The notes under the pieces: generated by a model
Seen by the model: the letters and a program-made list of their open reading frames with translations, nothing else
Database searches by the model: none
What the model was told of the DNA's origin: nothing
Made by a program: the position numbers and the translations under genes
Part shown: piece after piece, positions 43,308 to 50,983 of the stretch
How positions within the stretch are numbered: the stretch's first letter is position 1
How the letters are laid out: every line of letters begins with the position of its first letter
Assembly (NCBI RefSeq): GCF_014349105.1
Contig: NZ_JACSJI010000001.1
Coordinates: forward strand, 1-64,000
Reading direction: 5' to 3'
From: Caulobacter sp. 17J80-11
GTDB taxonomy: Bacteria > Pseudomonadota > Alphaproteobacteria > Caulobacterales > Caulobacteraceae
DNA: 64,000 nt

Positions 43308-43975
43308 ACCTCGGCCTTCACCAGCATCGGGCGCTCGGCGCCGGACAGGCCGGCCACGATCTGCTGCACCGTCGAGGCCGTCCAGCCGGCGGCCGTGCTG
43401 ACCAGCACGCCGCTGTCGCGGGCCATGCGCACGCCCGGGTCGAAGGCGCGCGAGGCGCGCTCGGCGCTCTCGACGCCGTTGGCCCACAGGCCCAGCGCCG
43501 CGGCCAGGCCCAGCGCATAGCGCAGGGCGTAGGGATCGGCGGCGGCGAGGCCGACGCGCATCCGCAGCGGCCGCAGCTTTTGCACCGCCTCGGCGGACTT
43601 GGCGCGGTGCAGGGCCCACAGGGCCTCGTCGCCGGTGGCCGGCGCGTCCTCGAGCGCGGAGAGCGGATCGTGGTCGAGGCGCGAATCCGCCTCGATGCGC
43701 GCCCGTGCCTCCTCGCGGGTGGGCCAGCGCACGCGAAGCGCGCCGCGCACGGCGAAGACGGCGGCGATCAGGAACGGCGCGGCGAAGGCGTAGCCTGAGA
43801 AGCCCGCCGGCACGGCCTGGAACACGCCCCACAGGCCGGCCACGGCGACCAGGGCGGCGGCCAGCGCCAGCGGCGTCCACACCGCGCCGGACCGCTCCCA
43901 AAGCAGGACCGCCCGGGCGAGCAGCAAAGCCCGGGTCAGGCGCGCTCTCGATCGGGGTTCCAGGTCCTGCGGCAT
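43247..43975 (-). pseudogene. truncated DUF4175/TIGR02302 membrane protein remnant
   Basis: 242 codons. The N-terminal ~205 residues match what I know of TIGR02302/DUF4175 proteins, normally about 800 residues: RARLTRALLLARAVLLWERSG, two membrane helices, EEARARIEADSRLDHDPLSALEDAPA. The match ends near SRAFDPGVR; the last ~25 residues run antisense into hpt and have no family character. About three quarters of the gene is missing. It still keeps its usual place behind lysA, so a deletion that brought hpt against the remnant is likely. It may also still make a short membrane protein. ATG at 43975, AAAGGA nearby. Confidence 0.7.
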
Positions 43976-43988
43976 GGGTCCTTTTGCG

Positions 43989-45269
43989 TTAGAGCCAGGC
44001 GGCCGCGGGTTCGCGGGCGAAGATCTCGTCGTAGGTCGGCCTGCGTCGCACGACCGACCACTGTCCCTCACGCACCAACACCTCAGGGGCGAGCGGACGG
44101 GTGTTGTACTCGCTCCCCATCACCGCTCCGTAGGCGCCCGCGCTCATGAAGGCGACCAGGTCGCCCTCGGCCGCTTCGGGCAGTTCGCGGTCGCGCGAGA
44201 AGGTGTCGCCGGTCTCGCACACCGGACCGACCACGTCGTAGGCCAGCTTCGACGCGCCCTCGCGCACCCGCACCGGGCGGATGTCGTGGAAGGCGTCGTA
44301 GAGAGCCGGCCGCATCAGGTCGTTCATGGCCGCGTCGAGGACCAGGAAGCGCCGCCCCCCGTCCGGGCGACCATGGATATGTATCACACGGGAGACGAGG
44401 ACGCCCGCGTTGGCGACGATCATCCGGCCGGGTTCGAACACGTAACGCACGTCCAGCCCCCCGACCGTGCGGGCGACCATGGCGGCGAAAGCCTCCGGCG
44501 AGGGCGGCTCCTGCTGGTTGAAGTAGGGCACGCCCAGGCCGCCGCCGAGATCCAGGCGCGAGACCTCCAGGCCTTGGCCGCGCAGGCGCTCGACCAGGCC
44601 GCGCATGACCCCGAAGGCCGCCTCCAGCGGGCCCAGGTCGGTGATCTGGCTGCCGATGTGGCAGGCCAGGCCCAGCGGCCGCAGCGACGGCGTCGCGGCC
44701 GCCTCGGCGTAAAGGCGCAGCGCCTCCTCGGCGTCGACCCCGAACTTGTCGCCGGCCCCGCCGGTGGTGATCTTGGCGTGGCCGCCGGCCCCGACCTTGG
44801 GGTTCACCCGCACCACGAAGGGCGCGCGCACGCCCTTGTCGGCGGCGATGCGGGCCAGGCGGACCAGTTCCGGCTCGGCCTCGACGTTGATCTGGTAGAC
44901 GCCGGCCTCCAGCGCGAAGGCCAGCTCGGCGTCGGTCTTGCCGACGCCGGAGAAGACGATCTTGTCGCCCGGCACGCCGGCCTTCAGGGCGCGACGGATC
45001 TCGCCTTCGGAGACGGTGTCCGCGCCCGCGCCCAGACGGGCGAGGGTGGCCAGCACCGACAGGTTCGAGTTGGCCTTCACCGCGAAGGCGACCAGCGGGT
45101 CGCCCAGCTGATCCGCGTGCGCGGCCAGGGCGTCGCGGAACACCTCGAAATGCCGCGACAGGGTGGCGGAGGAATACACGTAGAACGGCGTGCCGACCTC
45201 GCGGGCGAGGTCGGCCAGTCTGACGCCTTCGCACCAGAGTTCGCCGTCGCGAACTTGGAAGTGGTTCAC
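43989..45269 (-). CDS. lysA: diaminopimelate decarboxylase
   Basis: 426 residues. PLP-dependent alanine-racemase-fold enzyme for the last step of lysine synthesis, meso-diaminopimelate to L-lysine. Lys65 in AFAVKANSN holds PLP; HIGSQ, GGGLGVPY and EPGRMIVANAG bind the cofactor and substrate, and CETGDTF provides the catalytic Cys across the dimer. The GTG start overlaps the lptM stop (GTGA), making it the third gene of argH-lptM-lysA. Confidence 0.96.
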   Translation of the reverse strand: MNHFQVRDGELWCEGVRLADLAREVGTPFYVYSSATLSRHFEVFRDALAAHADQLGDPLVAFAVKANSNLSVLATLARLGAGADTVSEGEIRRALKAGVPGDKIVFSGVGKTDAELAFALEAGVYQINVEAEPELVRLARIAADKGVRAPFVVRVNPKVGAGGHAKITTGGAGDKFGVDAEEALRLYAEAAATPSLRPLGLACHIGSQITDLGPLEAAFGVMRGLVERLRGQGLEVSRLDLGGGLGVPYFNQQEPPSPEAFAAMVARTVGGLDVRYVFEPGRMIVANAGVLVSRVIHIHGRPDGGRRFLVLDAAMNDLMRPALYDAFHDIRPVRVREGASKLAYDVVGPVCETGDTFSRDRELPEAAEGDLVAFMSAGAYGAVMGSEYNTRPLAPEVLVREGQWSVVRRRPTYDEIFAREPAAAWL

Positions 45270-45550
45270 TGGGGTTGGCCGGGTCCCTTGTAGGGGTCCG
45301 TCGGGCCGCCCTCGACGGGGGCCTGGCGGATCTTGGCGTTGGTCTGGGCCGGATCGACCGGCAGCGGAGCGTTGGCGCTGGGCGCGCGCTTCTCGGCCTT
45401 GGCGGCCTTCTTGGCGGCCTGCTGCGCCTCGTAGTCGGCCTTGGCCTTGTCGCCCCACATCGGCGGCGGCTGGTCCAGCGGGCCGCGTTTGCCGCAACCG
45501 GCCAGGGCGAGAGCGGCCACCGAGGCCAGGGCGATCAGACGCAGGCTCAT
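45266..45550 (-). CDS. lptM: LptM (YifL-like) small outer-membrane lipoprotein
   Basis: 94 residues. The signal peptide ends in LALAGC, followed by [10 protein letters not shown], the conserved LptM/YifL mature start. In E. coli LptM binds the LptDE lipopolysaccharide translocon and aids its disulfide maturation. The tail after residue ~45 is Lys/Ala- then Pro-rich and probably disordered. The ATG overlaps the argH stop (ATGA); lysA overlaps its stop. The argH-lptM-lysA order is common in proteobacteria. Confidence 0.9.
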   Translation of the reverse strand: MSLRLIALASVAALALAGCGKRGPLDQPPPMWGDKAKADYEAQQAAKKAAKAEKRAPSANAPLPVDPAQTNAKIRQAPVEGGPTDPYKGPGQPQ

Positions 45551-46971
45551 GACAAGGCTTCCTTCCAACGCGCGATCTGGGCCCGCACCCCGACGGGCGC
45601 GGTTCCGCCGTAGCTGGTCCGGCTCGCGCAGGAGGCCTCGGGGGAAAGAACCTTATACACGTCTTCCGTGACGCCGGGATGCAGGCTCTGCAGTTCGGCC
45701 AGGGGGAGTGCCTCCAGGCCCACACCCAGGGCCTCGGCCCGCTTCACCGCGGCCCCGGTGACGTGGTGGGCGTCGCGGAACGGCAGGTTCAGCTCGCGCA
45801 CCAGCCAGTCGGCCAGGTCGGTGGCGGTGGAGAAGCCCGCGCCCGCGGCGGCGGCCATGCGCTCGCGCACCGGCTCCAGGTCGGCGACCATGCCGGCCAT
45901 GGCCAGCAGGGCCAGTTCCAGGGAGTCGAAGGCGTCGAACACCCCGGCCTTGTCCTCCTGCATGTCCTTCGAATAGGCCAGCGGCAGGCCCTTCATCACC
46001 GTCGACAGCCCGACCAGGGCGCCCATGACCTTGCCGGTCTTGGCGCGCACCAGCTCGGCGGCGTCGGGATTGCGCTTCTGCGGCATGATCGAGGAGCCGG
46101 TCGTGAACGCGTCCGACAGCTTCACGAAGCCGAACTGCGGCGTCACCCAGATCACGATCTCCTCGGCCAGGCGCGACAGGTGGCCGGCGCAGATCGAGGC
46201 GGCCGACAGGGCCTCCAGCGCGAAGTCCCGGGCCGAGACGCTGTCCAGCGAGTTGGCGGTCGGTCGCTCGAAGCCCAGCCGCTCGGCGGTCATGTGCCGG
46301 TCGATCGGGAAAGGCGAGCCGGCCAGGGCGGCGGAGCCCAGCGGGTTCTCGTTCATGCGCCGGCGCGCGTCGGCGAAGCGGCCGGCGTCGCGGCCGAACA
46401 TCTCGACATAGGCCATCAGGTGGTGGCCGAAGGTCACCGGCTGGGCCGGCTGCAGGTGGGTGAAGCCCGGCATCAGGGCGTCGGCGTGGGCCTCGGCCTT
46501 GGCCAGCAGCGCGCGTTGCAGGGCCTGAATCTGGCCCACCGTGCGGTCGCACGCTTCACGCACCCAGAGGCGGAAATCGGTGGCCACCTGGTCGTTGCGC
46601 GAGCGGGCGGTGTGCAGCCGCCCGGCGGCCGCCCCGATCAGTTCGCGAAGACGGGCCTCGACATTCATATGGATGTCTTCGTATTCCGTGCGGAACGGAA
46701 AGGCCCCGCTTCGGATTTCTTCCTCGATCCGGTCGAGTCCCTGTTGGATCGCCTGTTCGTCTTGTCTTGAAATGATTTGCGTGGCGGCCAACATGGCCGC
46801 GTGGGCGCGCGAGCCTTGCAGGTCCTGCGCCCACAACCGGCGATCCACGTCGATGGAGACGTTGATCGCCTGCATGAGGTCGGCGGGCTTCGCGGAGAAC
46901 CGCCCGCCCCAAAGGCTCTGGCCCGCCGAAGGCGCGCGGTCCGGGGAGACGAGGTCGGAAGGGTCGGTCAT
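45547..46971 (-). CDS. argH: argininosuccinate lyase
   Basis: 474 residues. It splits argininosuccinate into arginine and fumarate, the last step of arginine synthesis. The fumarase-superfamily signature [11 protein letters not shown] is intact, as are [10 protein letters not shown] and [18 protein letters not shown] at 46971 fits the family; an in-frame ATG 33 bases upstream exists. This start codon overlaps the tlpA start on the other strand by two bases, so both promoters lie inside the opposing gene. First gene of argH-lptM-lysA. Confidence 0.96.
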   Translation of the reverse strand: MTDPSDLVSPDRAPSAGQSLWGGRFSAKPADLMQAINVSIDVDRRLWAQDLQGSRAHAAMLAATQIISRQDEQAIQQGLDRIEEEIRSGAFPFRTEYEDIHMNVEARLRELIGAAAGRLHTARSRNDQVATDFRLWVREACDRTVGQIQALQRALLAKAEAHADALMPGFTHLQPAQPVTFGHHLMAYVEMFGRDAGRFADARRRMNENPLGSAALAGSPFPIDRHMTAERLGFERPTANSLDSVSARDFALEALSAASICAGHLSRLAEEIVIWVTPQFGFVKLSDAFTTGSSIMPQKRNPDAAELVRAKTGKVMGALVGLSTVMKGLPLAYSKDMQEDKAGVFDAFDSLELALLAMAGMVADLEPVRERMAAAAGAGFSTATDLADWLVRELNLPFRDAHHVTGAAVKRAEALGVGLEALPLAELQSLHPGVTEDVYKVLSPEASCASRTSYGGTAPVGVRAQIARWKEALS

Positions 46972-47596
46972 GGGCGAAGGCTCGGGGAAGAAGACGGCGA
47001 TCATGATCGCGGCCGCCGTGGTTGTGGTCGCGGCGCTCGCAGGCGGCGCCTTCTACCTCACCCGCCCGGATTCCGCAGCGGTGCAATTGAAAGATCAGGC
47101 GGCCGACGCCCTGGACAAGACCCAGGGTCCCCTGGCGCCCTACGCGGTCGGGACCCTGGCCAAGCTGGAGACGCACGCCCAGACGAAGCCCGTGCCCGCG
47201 GTGAACTTCAACGACCGCGACGGCAAGCCGGTTTCCCTGGCCGACTTCAAGGGCCGGGTGACGGTGGTGAACGTGTGGGCGACCTGGTGCGCCCCATGCG
47301 TGACCGAGATGCCGACGCTCGCGGCCCTGCAGAAGGCCTATCCGGCCGACAAGCTGATCGTCGTGCCGGTCAGCGTCGACCGCGACGTGGCCGACGCCAA
47401 GAGCTTCATCGACGTGCACGCGCCGCTGCCGCTGTACCACGACCCCAAGTTCGCCCTGCCGCACGACCTGGGCGTGATGGGCATGCCGACCACGCTGATC
47501 CTGGACGCCAAGGGCCGCGAGGTGGCGCGCCTCAGCGGCGAGTCCGACTGGAACAGCGCCGAGGCGCACAAGCTGTTCGATGCCCTGCTGAAGTAG
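46970..47596 (+). CDS. tlpA: membrane-anchored thiol:disulfide reductase TlpA
   Basis: 208 residues. A basic N-terminus and one membrane helix (~10-30) anchor a periplasmic thioredoxin domain with active site WCAPC (Cys107, Cys110) and the cis-proline loop MGMPTTLIL. TlpA supplies electrons for cytochrome oxidase assembly (copper centres) in Bradyrhizobium and its relatives. Here the nearest oxidase, cyo, has no CuA site, so another target is expected. ATG at 46970 has GGAAGGG six bases upstream. tlpA divergent from argH is a known alphaproteobacterial order. Confidence 0.92.
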   Translation: MGEGSGKKTAIMIAAAVVVVAALAGGAFYLTRPDSAAVQLKDQAADALDKTQGPLAPYAVGTLAKLETHAQTKPVPAVNFNDRDGKPVSLADFKGRVTVVNVWATWCAPCVTEMPTLAALQKAYPADKLIVVPVSVDRDVADAKSFIDVHAPLPLYHDPKFALPHDLGVMGMPTTLILDAKGREVARLSGESDWNSAEAHKLFDALLK

Positions 47597-47597
47597 G

Positions 47598-48044
47598 TCA
47601 GGGGACTCCGACGAGCGTCCCCCTCCGGGCGCGCCGCCAGCGGTCCGCCTCGAAGGTCCCGTAGAGCAGCGCGCACTGGCCGAGCACGCCCCAGAGGTTG
47701 ACGGCGGTGGCGTAGGCGAGGGCGCCGATCGAACGGTCCAGGGCGTGGGCGACGTAGGTGGCGACGGTGGCCAACTGGAAGGCGCACGCCCAGACCAGCC
47801 AGCGGCGCGGCCAGCGCAGGGCGATCGCCAGCATGGGGACCAGGATGGCGGCGTCCGCCCAGGTCGACCACACGGCCGGGCCGTGCCAGAGCCAGCGGGC
47901 GATCCGGGCGAGCAGGAAGAACGTCAGGGCGGTGGCGGCGAACAGGCGGACCGGGCGGTCGCCGCGCCGCAGCGCCAGGCCCAGGCAGCCGGCCCAGAAG
48001 CCCCACACGGCGACGGCGAGAATCTGGAATTGCAGCGTGCTCAC
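47598..48044 (-). CDS. array membrane protein 1 (last gene of the LuxR-led paralogue string)
   Basis: 148 residues, GTG start overlapping the preceding stop (GTGA). Four to five membrane helices: FQILAVAVWGFWAGCLGLAL, a second near residue 35, ADAAILVPMLAIAL, WACAFQLATVATYVAHALD and the last near NLWGVLG. Family motifs shared with its neighbours are RRGDR, RWPRRWLVWACAFQL, VATYVAHALDRSIG and a closing YGTFEADR. I recognise no named family. Its third-position GC bias is strong, so it is real coding DNA. It ends one base after the convergent tlpA stop. Confidence 0.8.
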   Translation of the reverse strand: MSTLQFQILAVAVWGFWAGCLGLALRRGDRPVRLFAATALTFFLLARIARWLWHGPAVWSTWADAAILVPMLAIALRWPRRWLVWACAFQLATVATYVAHALDRSIGALAYATAVNLWGVLGQCALLYGTFEADRWRRARRGTLVGVP

Positions 48045-48502
48045 GCGTCCGCCCGCTCGGGCTCCGGGTGGGTCGAGGCGGCTTTCGCCGGCGCGCGGCG
48101 CACGGCCTCGACCGTCCCCCAGGCGAGGGCGGCGATGGTGAGCAGCCACCACATGTTGACGGCGGTGGCCAGGGCCAGGGGGCCGATGTCGCGGTCCAGC
48201 GCGTAGGCGCCGGCGGTGGCCACCGCGGCCAGCTGGAAGCCGCAGGCCCACACCGCCCAGGGCCGCGGCTCGCGCACGGTCGCGGCGATCATCAGGGCCA
48301 GGCAGGCGGCGTCGACCAAGCCGTACCACCAGCGCGGCAGGTCGAAGAGGCGGAAGGGCAGGGTCGCGGCGAGCTGGCCCAGGAACATGATCGCGGCGAA
48401 ACGCCGGGTCAGCCGGTCGCCGCGCCAGAACGCGAAGGCCAGGACCACGGCCCAGAGGCTCCACTCCGCGCCGGCGATCAGGGCGTAGTGAAGACGGGTC
48501 AC
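48041..48502 (-). CDS. array membrane protein 2
   Basis: 153 residues, GTG start in a GTGA overlap. Paralogue of the neighbouring genes: FWRGDR after the first helix, REPRPWAVWACGFQL, VATAGAYALDRDIG, NMWWLL and AWGTVEAVRR. It has a His/Pro/Glu tail. Four to five membrane helices. Function unknown; the shared motifs suggest that all copies make the same kind of membrane subunit, perhaps assembling together. Confidence 0.8.
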   Translation of the reverse strand: MTRLHYALIAGAEWSLWAVVLAFAFWRGDRLTRRFAAIMFLGQLAATLPFRLFDLPRWWYGLVDAACLALMIAATVREPRPWAVWACGFQLAAVATAGAYALDRDIGPLALATAVNMWWLLTIAALAWGTVEAVRRAPAKAASTHPEPERADA

Positions 48503-48939
48503 GCGACGCTCGTTTCGGGTGCGAAGCCGTCGGAGGTCTGGCCCGGCCGCCGCGACCCGGCCGCGCCCCAGATCAGGGCGGCGAGCTCCAGCACCCACCA
48601 CAGGTCGATGGCGGCCGAATAGGCCTGGTCCTCGATGCGCCGGTCCAGCGCCCAGGCGACGTGGGTGGCCACCGTCACCAGTTCGAAGGCGCAGGCCCAG
48701 ACCAGCCAGCGCCGCGGCTGGCGCAGCAGCGCCCAGGCCAGCACGGGCAGGACGACGATGTCGGCGAAGCCCCAGATCGCCGGCGGCGCGCCGAAGGCCA
48801 GGGCCGCCACCGCCGCGGCGGTGGCGGCGAAGTAGAGACAGGCGATCGCGCGCACGAAACCGTCGCCGCGCCAGAGCGCGAAGCCGATGGCGGCCAGCCA
48901 GGCCGCCCACAGGGCCAGTTCGGACGGGGCGGCGCTCAC
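48499..48939 (-). CDS. array membrane protein 3
   Basis: 146 residues, GTG start in a GTGA overlap. Paralogue with ALWRGD, RQPRRWLVWACAFEL, VATHVAWALDRRIE, DLWWVLELAALIWG. The last helix is followed by a Gly/Thr tail lacking the GTxEA motif of the others, so this copy is diverging at its C-terminus. Unknown function. Confidence 0.8.
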   Translation of the reverse strand: MSAAPSELALWAAWLAAIGFALWRGDGFVRAIACLYFAATAAAVAALAFGAPPAIWGFADIVVLPVLAWALLRQPRRWLVWACAFELVTVATHVAWALDRRIEDQAYSAAIDLWWVLELAALIWGAAGSRRPGQTSDGFAPETSVA

Positions 48940-49370
48940 GCGGCGGCTTCCGCGTCGGTCGTCCGGCGTCGCATCGCCTCAACCGTGCCCCAGACCAGCG
49001 CGGCCAGCTGCAGCATCCACCAGGTGTTCAGCGCGGTGACGTAGGCCGTGGTCTCGATGCGTTCGTCCAGCGTCCGTGCGACATGGGTGGCGACGGTGGT
49101 CAGCTGGAAGGCGGCGCTGCCGATCAGCCACGGCCTGGGGCGGCGTAGGGCCAGCAGCAGCAGGGGCACGAATCCGATCGCGTCGACCCAGGCCCAGAGC
49201 GCCGTCGGGGCGCCCAGCTTGAAAGCGATCGCCATGCCGCCGGTCGCCGCGAACTGAAGAAGCCCCGCCAGGCGCACGATTATGTCGCCGCGCCAGAGCG
49301 CGAAGCCCACTGCGCCGGCCCACACGATCCACTCGACGGCGAACAGGATCTGATACTGCGCGTGGGTCAC
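48936..49370 (-). CDS. array membrane protein 4
   Basis: 144 residues, GTG start in a GTGA overlap. The N-terminus THAQYQILFAVEWIVWAG and C-terminus AALVWGTVEAMRRR are the pair of sequences seen, joined, in the 32-codon mini gene just upstream. Between lie ALWRGDI, RRPRPWLIGSAAFQL, VATHVARTLDERIE and LNTWWMLQ. Four to five membrane helices; it is the copy most like the consensus. Unknown function. Confidence 0.82.
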   Translation of the reverse strand: MTHAQYQILFAVEWIVWAGAVGFALWRGDIIVRLAGLLQFAATGGMAIAFKLGAPTALWAWVDAIGFVPLLLLALRRPRPWLIGSAAFQLTTVATHVARTLDERIETTAYVTALNTWWMLQLAALVWGTVEAMRRRTTDAEAAA

Positions 49371-49465
49371 GCCGCCGCCTCGCTAGCGCGGTGCATCCGC
49401 GACGCCTCGACCGTGCCCCACACGAGCACTGCAGCCAGCAGAAGGTGGTACTGGAACTGGGTCAC
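49367..49465 (-). CDS. 32-codon internally deleted paralogue
   Basis: A GTG-started, TGA-ended frame of 32 residues that keeps only the first ~13 residues (VTQFQYHLLLAAV) and the last ~19 (LVWGTVEASRMHRASE...) of the array family, fused in frame. Both ends retain the GTGA overlaps with their neighbours, so translation coupling is not broken. The natural reading is an in-frame deletion of roughly 110 codons between similar VWG-coding sequences. It would make a single membrane helix if translated; it may also simply be a passage for ribosomes. Confidence 0.6.
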   Translation of the reverse strand: MTQFQYHLLLAAVLVWGTVEASRMHRASEAAA

Positions 49466-50136
49466 AGGACGCCTGCGTTCCGCGTCGGGGCGAGGCCGGC
49501 ACCCGCCAGCCGGCCAGGGCGCGACGCCTGCGCAGCGGCGTCGATGCAATGTGCTCGGGCGCTGAAGGCGCCCCACAGGAGGGCGACGCCGCCCAGGAGC
49601 ATCCATGTGTTCGCCGCTGTCACAAACGCCAGTGGGCGGATGCTGAGGTCCAGCATGGCGGCGACGAATGTGGCGACGAGGGCCAGTTGGAAAGCGCAAG
49701 CCGCTAGAAGCCACGGCCGAGGCCAGCGCAGGGCGACTGCGATCAGGGTCAGGAGGAAAGCGACCCCGATCAAGAGGTGACTGTGCTTAGCCAATGTGAA
49801 CGTCGTCGACCGGTAGCCGGCGCCCAATGACTGCAAGAACGTCTGAGCGATTTCACTAAGGATGAGCGCAGGCCCGATCAGGCGCGCCGGCCGGTCGCCC
49901 AGCCATAGCGCGATCGCGCCGGCCGCCAGCATGAAGCTCGTCTCGACCGCCCAAAGCAGCTGGTAGCCAGGGGGTAACGTGTGGCTGAACGCGTCGAGCG
50001 CGGCGGTCGCGAGGAGGCTGAACAGCCCCGCCCTGAGCGCGAACCACCCTTGAGGTTCAGCCGCGGCCCAGGCTGGCGGCAGGCGGACCAGCGAGTGGAC
50101 GTCGGCGCCCCGCTCGGGCGGAACGTCGACGCTCAC
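49462..50136 (-). CDS. array membrane protein 5, N-terminally extended
   Basis: 224 residues, GTG start in a GTGA overlap. It carries about 60 extra N-terminal residues, including one more membrane helix (GLFSLLATAALDAFSH), before the family part: YQLLWAVETSFML, ALWLGDRPARL, RWPRPWLLAACAFQL, VATFVAAMLDLSIR, NTWMLLGGVALLWG. The linker between the second and third family helices is longer too, with LAKHSHLL. It ends in a Gly/Ala/Arg tail. It is the first and most divergent full copy after the regulator. Confidence 0.78.
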   Translation of the reverse strand: MSVDVPPERGADVHSLVRLPPAWAAAEPQGWFALRAGLFSLLATAALDAFSHTLPPGYQLLWAVETSFMLAAGAIALWLGDRPARLIGPALILSEIAQTFLQSLGAGYRSTTFTLAKHSHLLIGVAFLLTLIAVALRWPRPWLLAACAFQLALVATFVAAMLDLSIRPLAFVTAANTWMLLGGVALLWGAFSARAHCIDAAAQASRPGRLAGAGLAPTRNAGVL

Positions 50137-50270
50137 CGCAGGCCGCCCTCGTTCCAGGTCTGCATCACGACCAGGACCTGGTGGGCGCCGAGCAGCACGC
50201 CGGCCAGCAGGAAGGCGCTGCCGATGGCCAGGACGGCCATGCGCGCCAGCGCGCTCAGCGCCCCGCTCAG
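50133..50270 (-). CDS. small membrane protein, probable CTG start
   Basis: 45 residues (SGALSALARMAVLAIGSAFL... then HQVLVVMQTWNEGG), one membrane helix. High third-position GC begins exactly at CTG 50270, which overlaps the upstream TGA as CTGA, the same junction pattern (xTGA) as every other gene of the string. An ATG ten codons later is the conservative alternative. It lies in the same frame as the LuxR gene, so it could instead be the C-terminal anchor of that protein. Confidence 0.5.
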   Translation of the reverse strand: MSGALSALARMAVLAIGSAFLLAGVLLGAHQVLVVMQTWNEGGLR

Positions 50271-50849
50271 ATCGTCTCGATCGGCTCGTCCGACAGCACC
50301 GGCTCGAACGACTCGTCCGCGATCACCGTCGCCAGACAGAGAATTTCCCGCAACGTCGCGCTGGCGGAGAGCACCGCCGTCCGCTTGGCCACCGCCGACA
50401 CCAGCGGCTCGACCATCGCCCGCTGCGCCGGGCTGGCGGCGAGCCGGGTCAGCTCTTCCTCCAGCTCGTCCCAGGTCCACGCCGGCATCGGCCGGCTCGG
50501 ATTGATCCTCAACATAGCGCCCATTGAATCCCCCGTACTCGAGGGCATCGGACGCGATCGGGACGACCGGCGCCATCCCACCCGGTTCGCCTCCCACCTC
50601 TTTTAGGAGGGCGGGGAGGGGGGATCCTCCCTCGGCGAGGAGCAGCATCAGCGCCGCTTCGCGCCGGGTCGCGGCGCCCAGCCGGCGGCGCGCCTCGTTC
50701 AGGTGGGCGTCGACCGTGTGCTGAGAGATGTTGAGGCGGCGCGCGATCTCTTTCGAGCGCAGGTGCTGGGCGACCAATCGCAGGCATTCGCGTTCGCGCG
50801 GCGTCAGCCGTTCGATGCCCAATTCCCCTACGCCAATGGCCTCGCGCAT
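50133..50849 (-). CDS. LuxR-type HTH regulator leading the array; frame stays open to a C-terminal helix
   Basis: The first ~110 codons encode a GerE/LuxR helix-turn-helix: LTPRERECLRLVAQHL, SKEIARRLNISQHTVDAHL, EARRRLGAATRRE (~15-65). From about codon 110 to 193 the frame remains open but loses coding bias, while another frame (50267-50524) has it. It then regains bias and ends with a membrane helix at 50133. Small Caulobacterales LuxR proteins with a C-terminal anchor exist, so a 238-residue membrane-bound regulator is possible; so are three separate genes, or a pair of compensating frameshifts. GTG at 50864 has GGAAAGG five bases upstream and is an alternative start. It probably controls the array behind it. 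Confidence 0.6.
   Translation of the reverse strand: MREAIGVGELGIERLTPRERECLRLVAQHLRSKEIARRLNISQHTVDAHLNEARRRLGAATRREAALMLLLAEGGSPLPALLKEVGGEPGGMAPVVPIASDALEYGGFNGRYVEDQSEPADAGVDLGRAGGRADPARRQPGAAGDGRAAGVGGGQADGGALRQRDVAGNSLSGDGDRGRVVRAGAVGRADRDDLSGALSALARMAVLAIGSAFLLAGVLLGAHQVLVVMQTWNEGGLR
50267..50524 (-). CDS. 85-residue soluble protein overlapping the LuxR frame
   Basis: A frame of 85 residues (MGAMLRINPSRPMPAWTWDE..., ends EPVLSDEPIETI) with strong third-position GC and GGGGGA four bases before its ATG. It is predicted mostly helical, with an acidic stretch DELEEEL; I recognise no family. The LuxR frame runs through the whole of it without coding bias, so here this frame, not the LuxR one, looks like the real gene. 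Its stop forms the CTGA junction with the next small ORF. Confidence 0.55.
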   Translation of the reverse strand: MGAMLRINPSRPMPAWTWDELEEELTRLAASPAQRAMVEPLVSAVAKRTAVLSASATLREILCLATVIADESFEPVLSDEPIETI

Positions 50850-50934
50850 GACTCTATGCCGCACTCGGACCTTTCCCCGAGGCTGAGCTTTACACGAGTT
50901 CCAGGCGTGCGAAACCGGTTTCCGCGCAAACAAT

Positions 50935-50963
50935 CACGCCCGCGATCGTCGACCGCGGGCGTG
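50935..50963 (-). terminator. terminator of the lipoprotein cluster
   Basis: A perfect 10-bp stem (50935-50944 with 50954-50963), followed on the minus strand by ATTGTTTG. It lies between the last lipoprotein gene and the LuxR gene, so the array is transcribed from its own promoter in the 50850-50934 region. Confidence 0.75.
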
Positions 50964-50983
50964 CGAAACCTAAGTTTTCCTTG

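Noticed and set aside
50524-50581. Upstream extension of the 85-residue frame back to 50581
   Set aside because: The extra 19 codons are Arg/Ser-rich shadow of the HTH gene; the ribosome-binding site supports the ATG at 50524.
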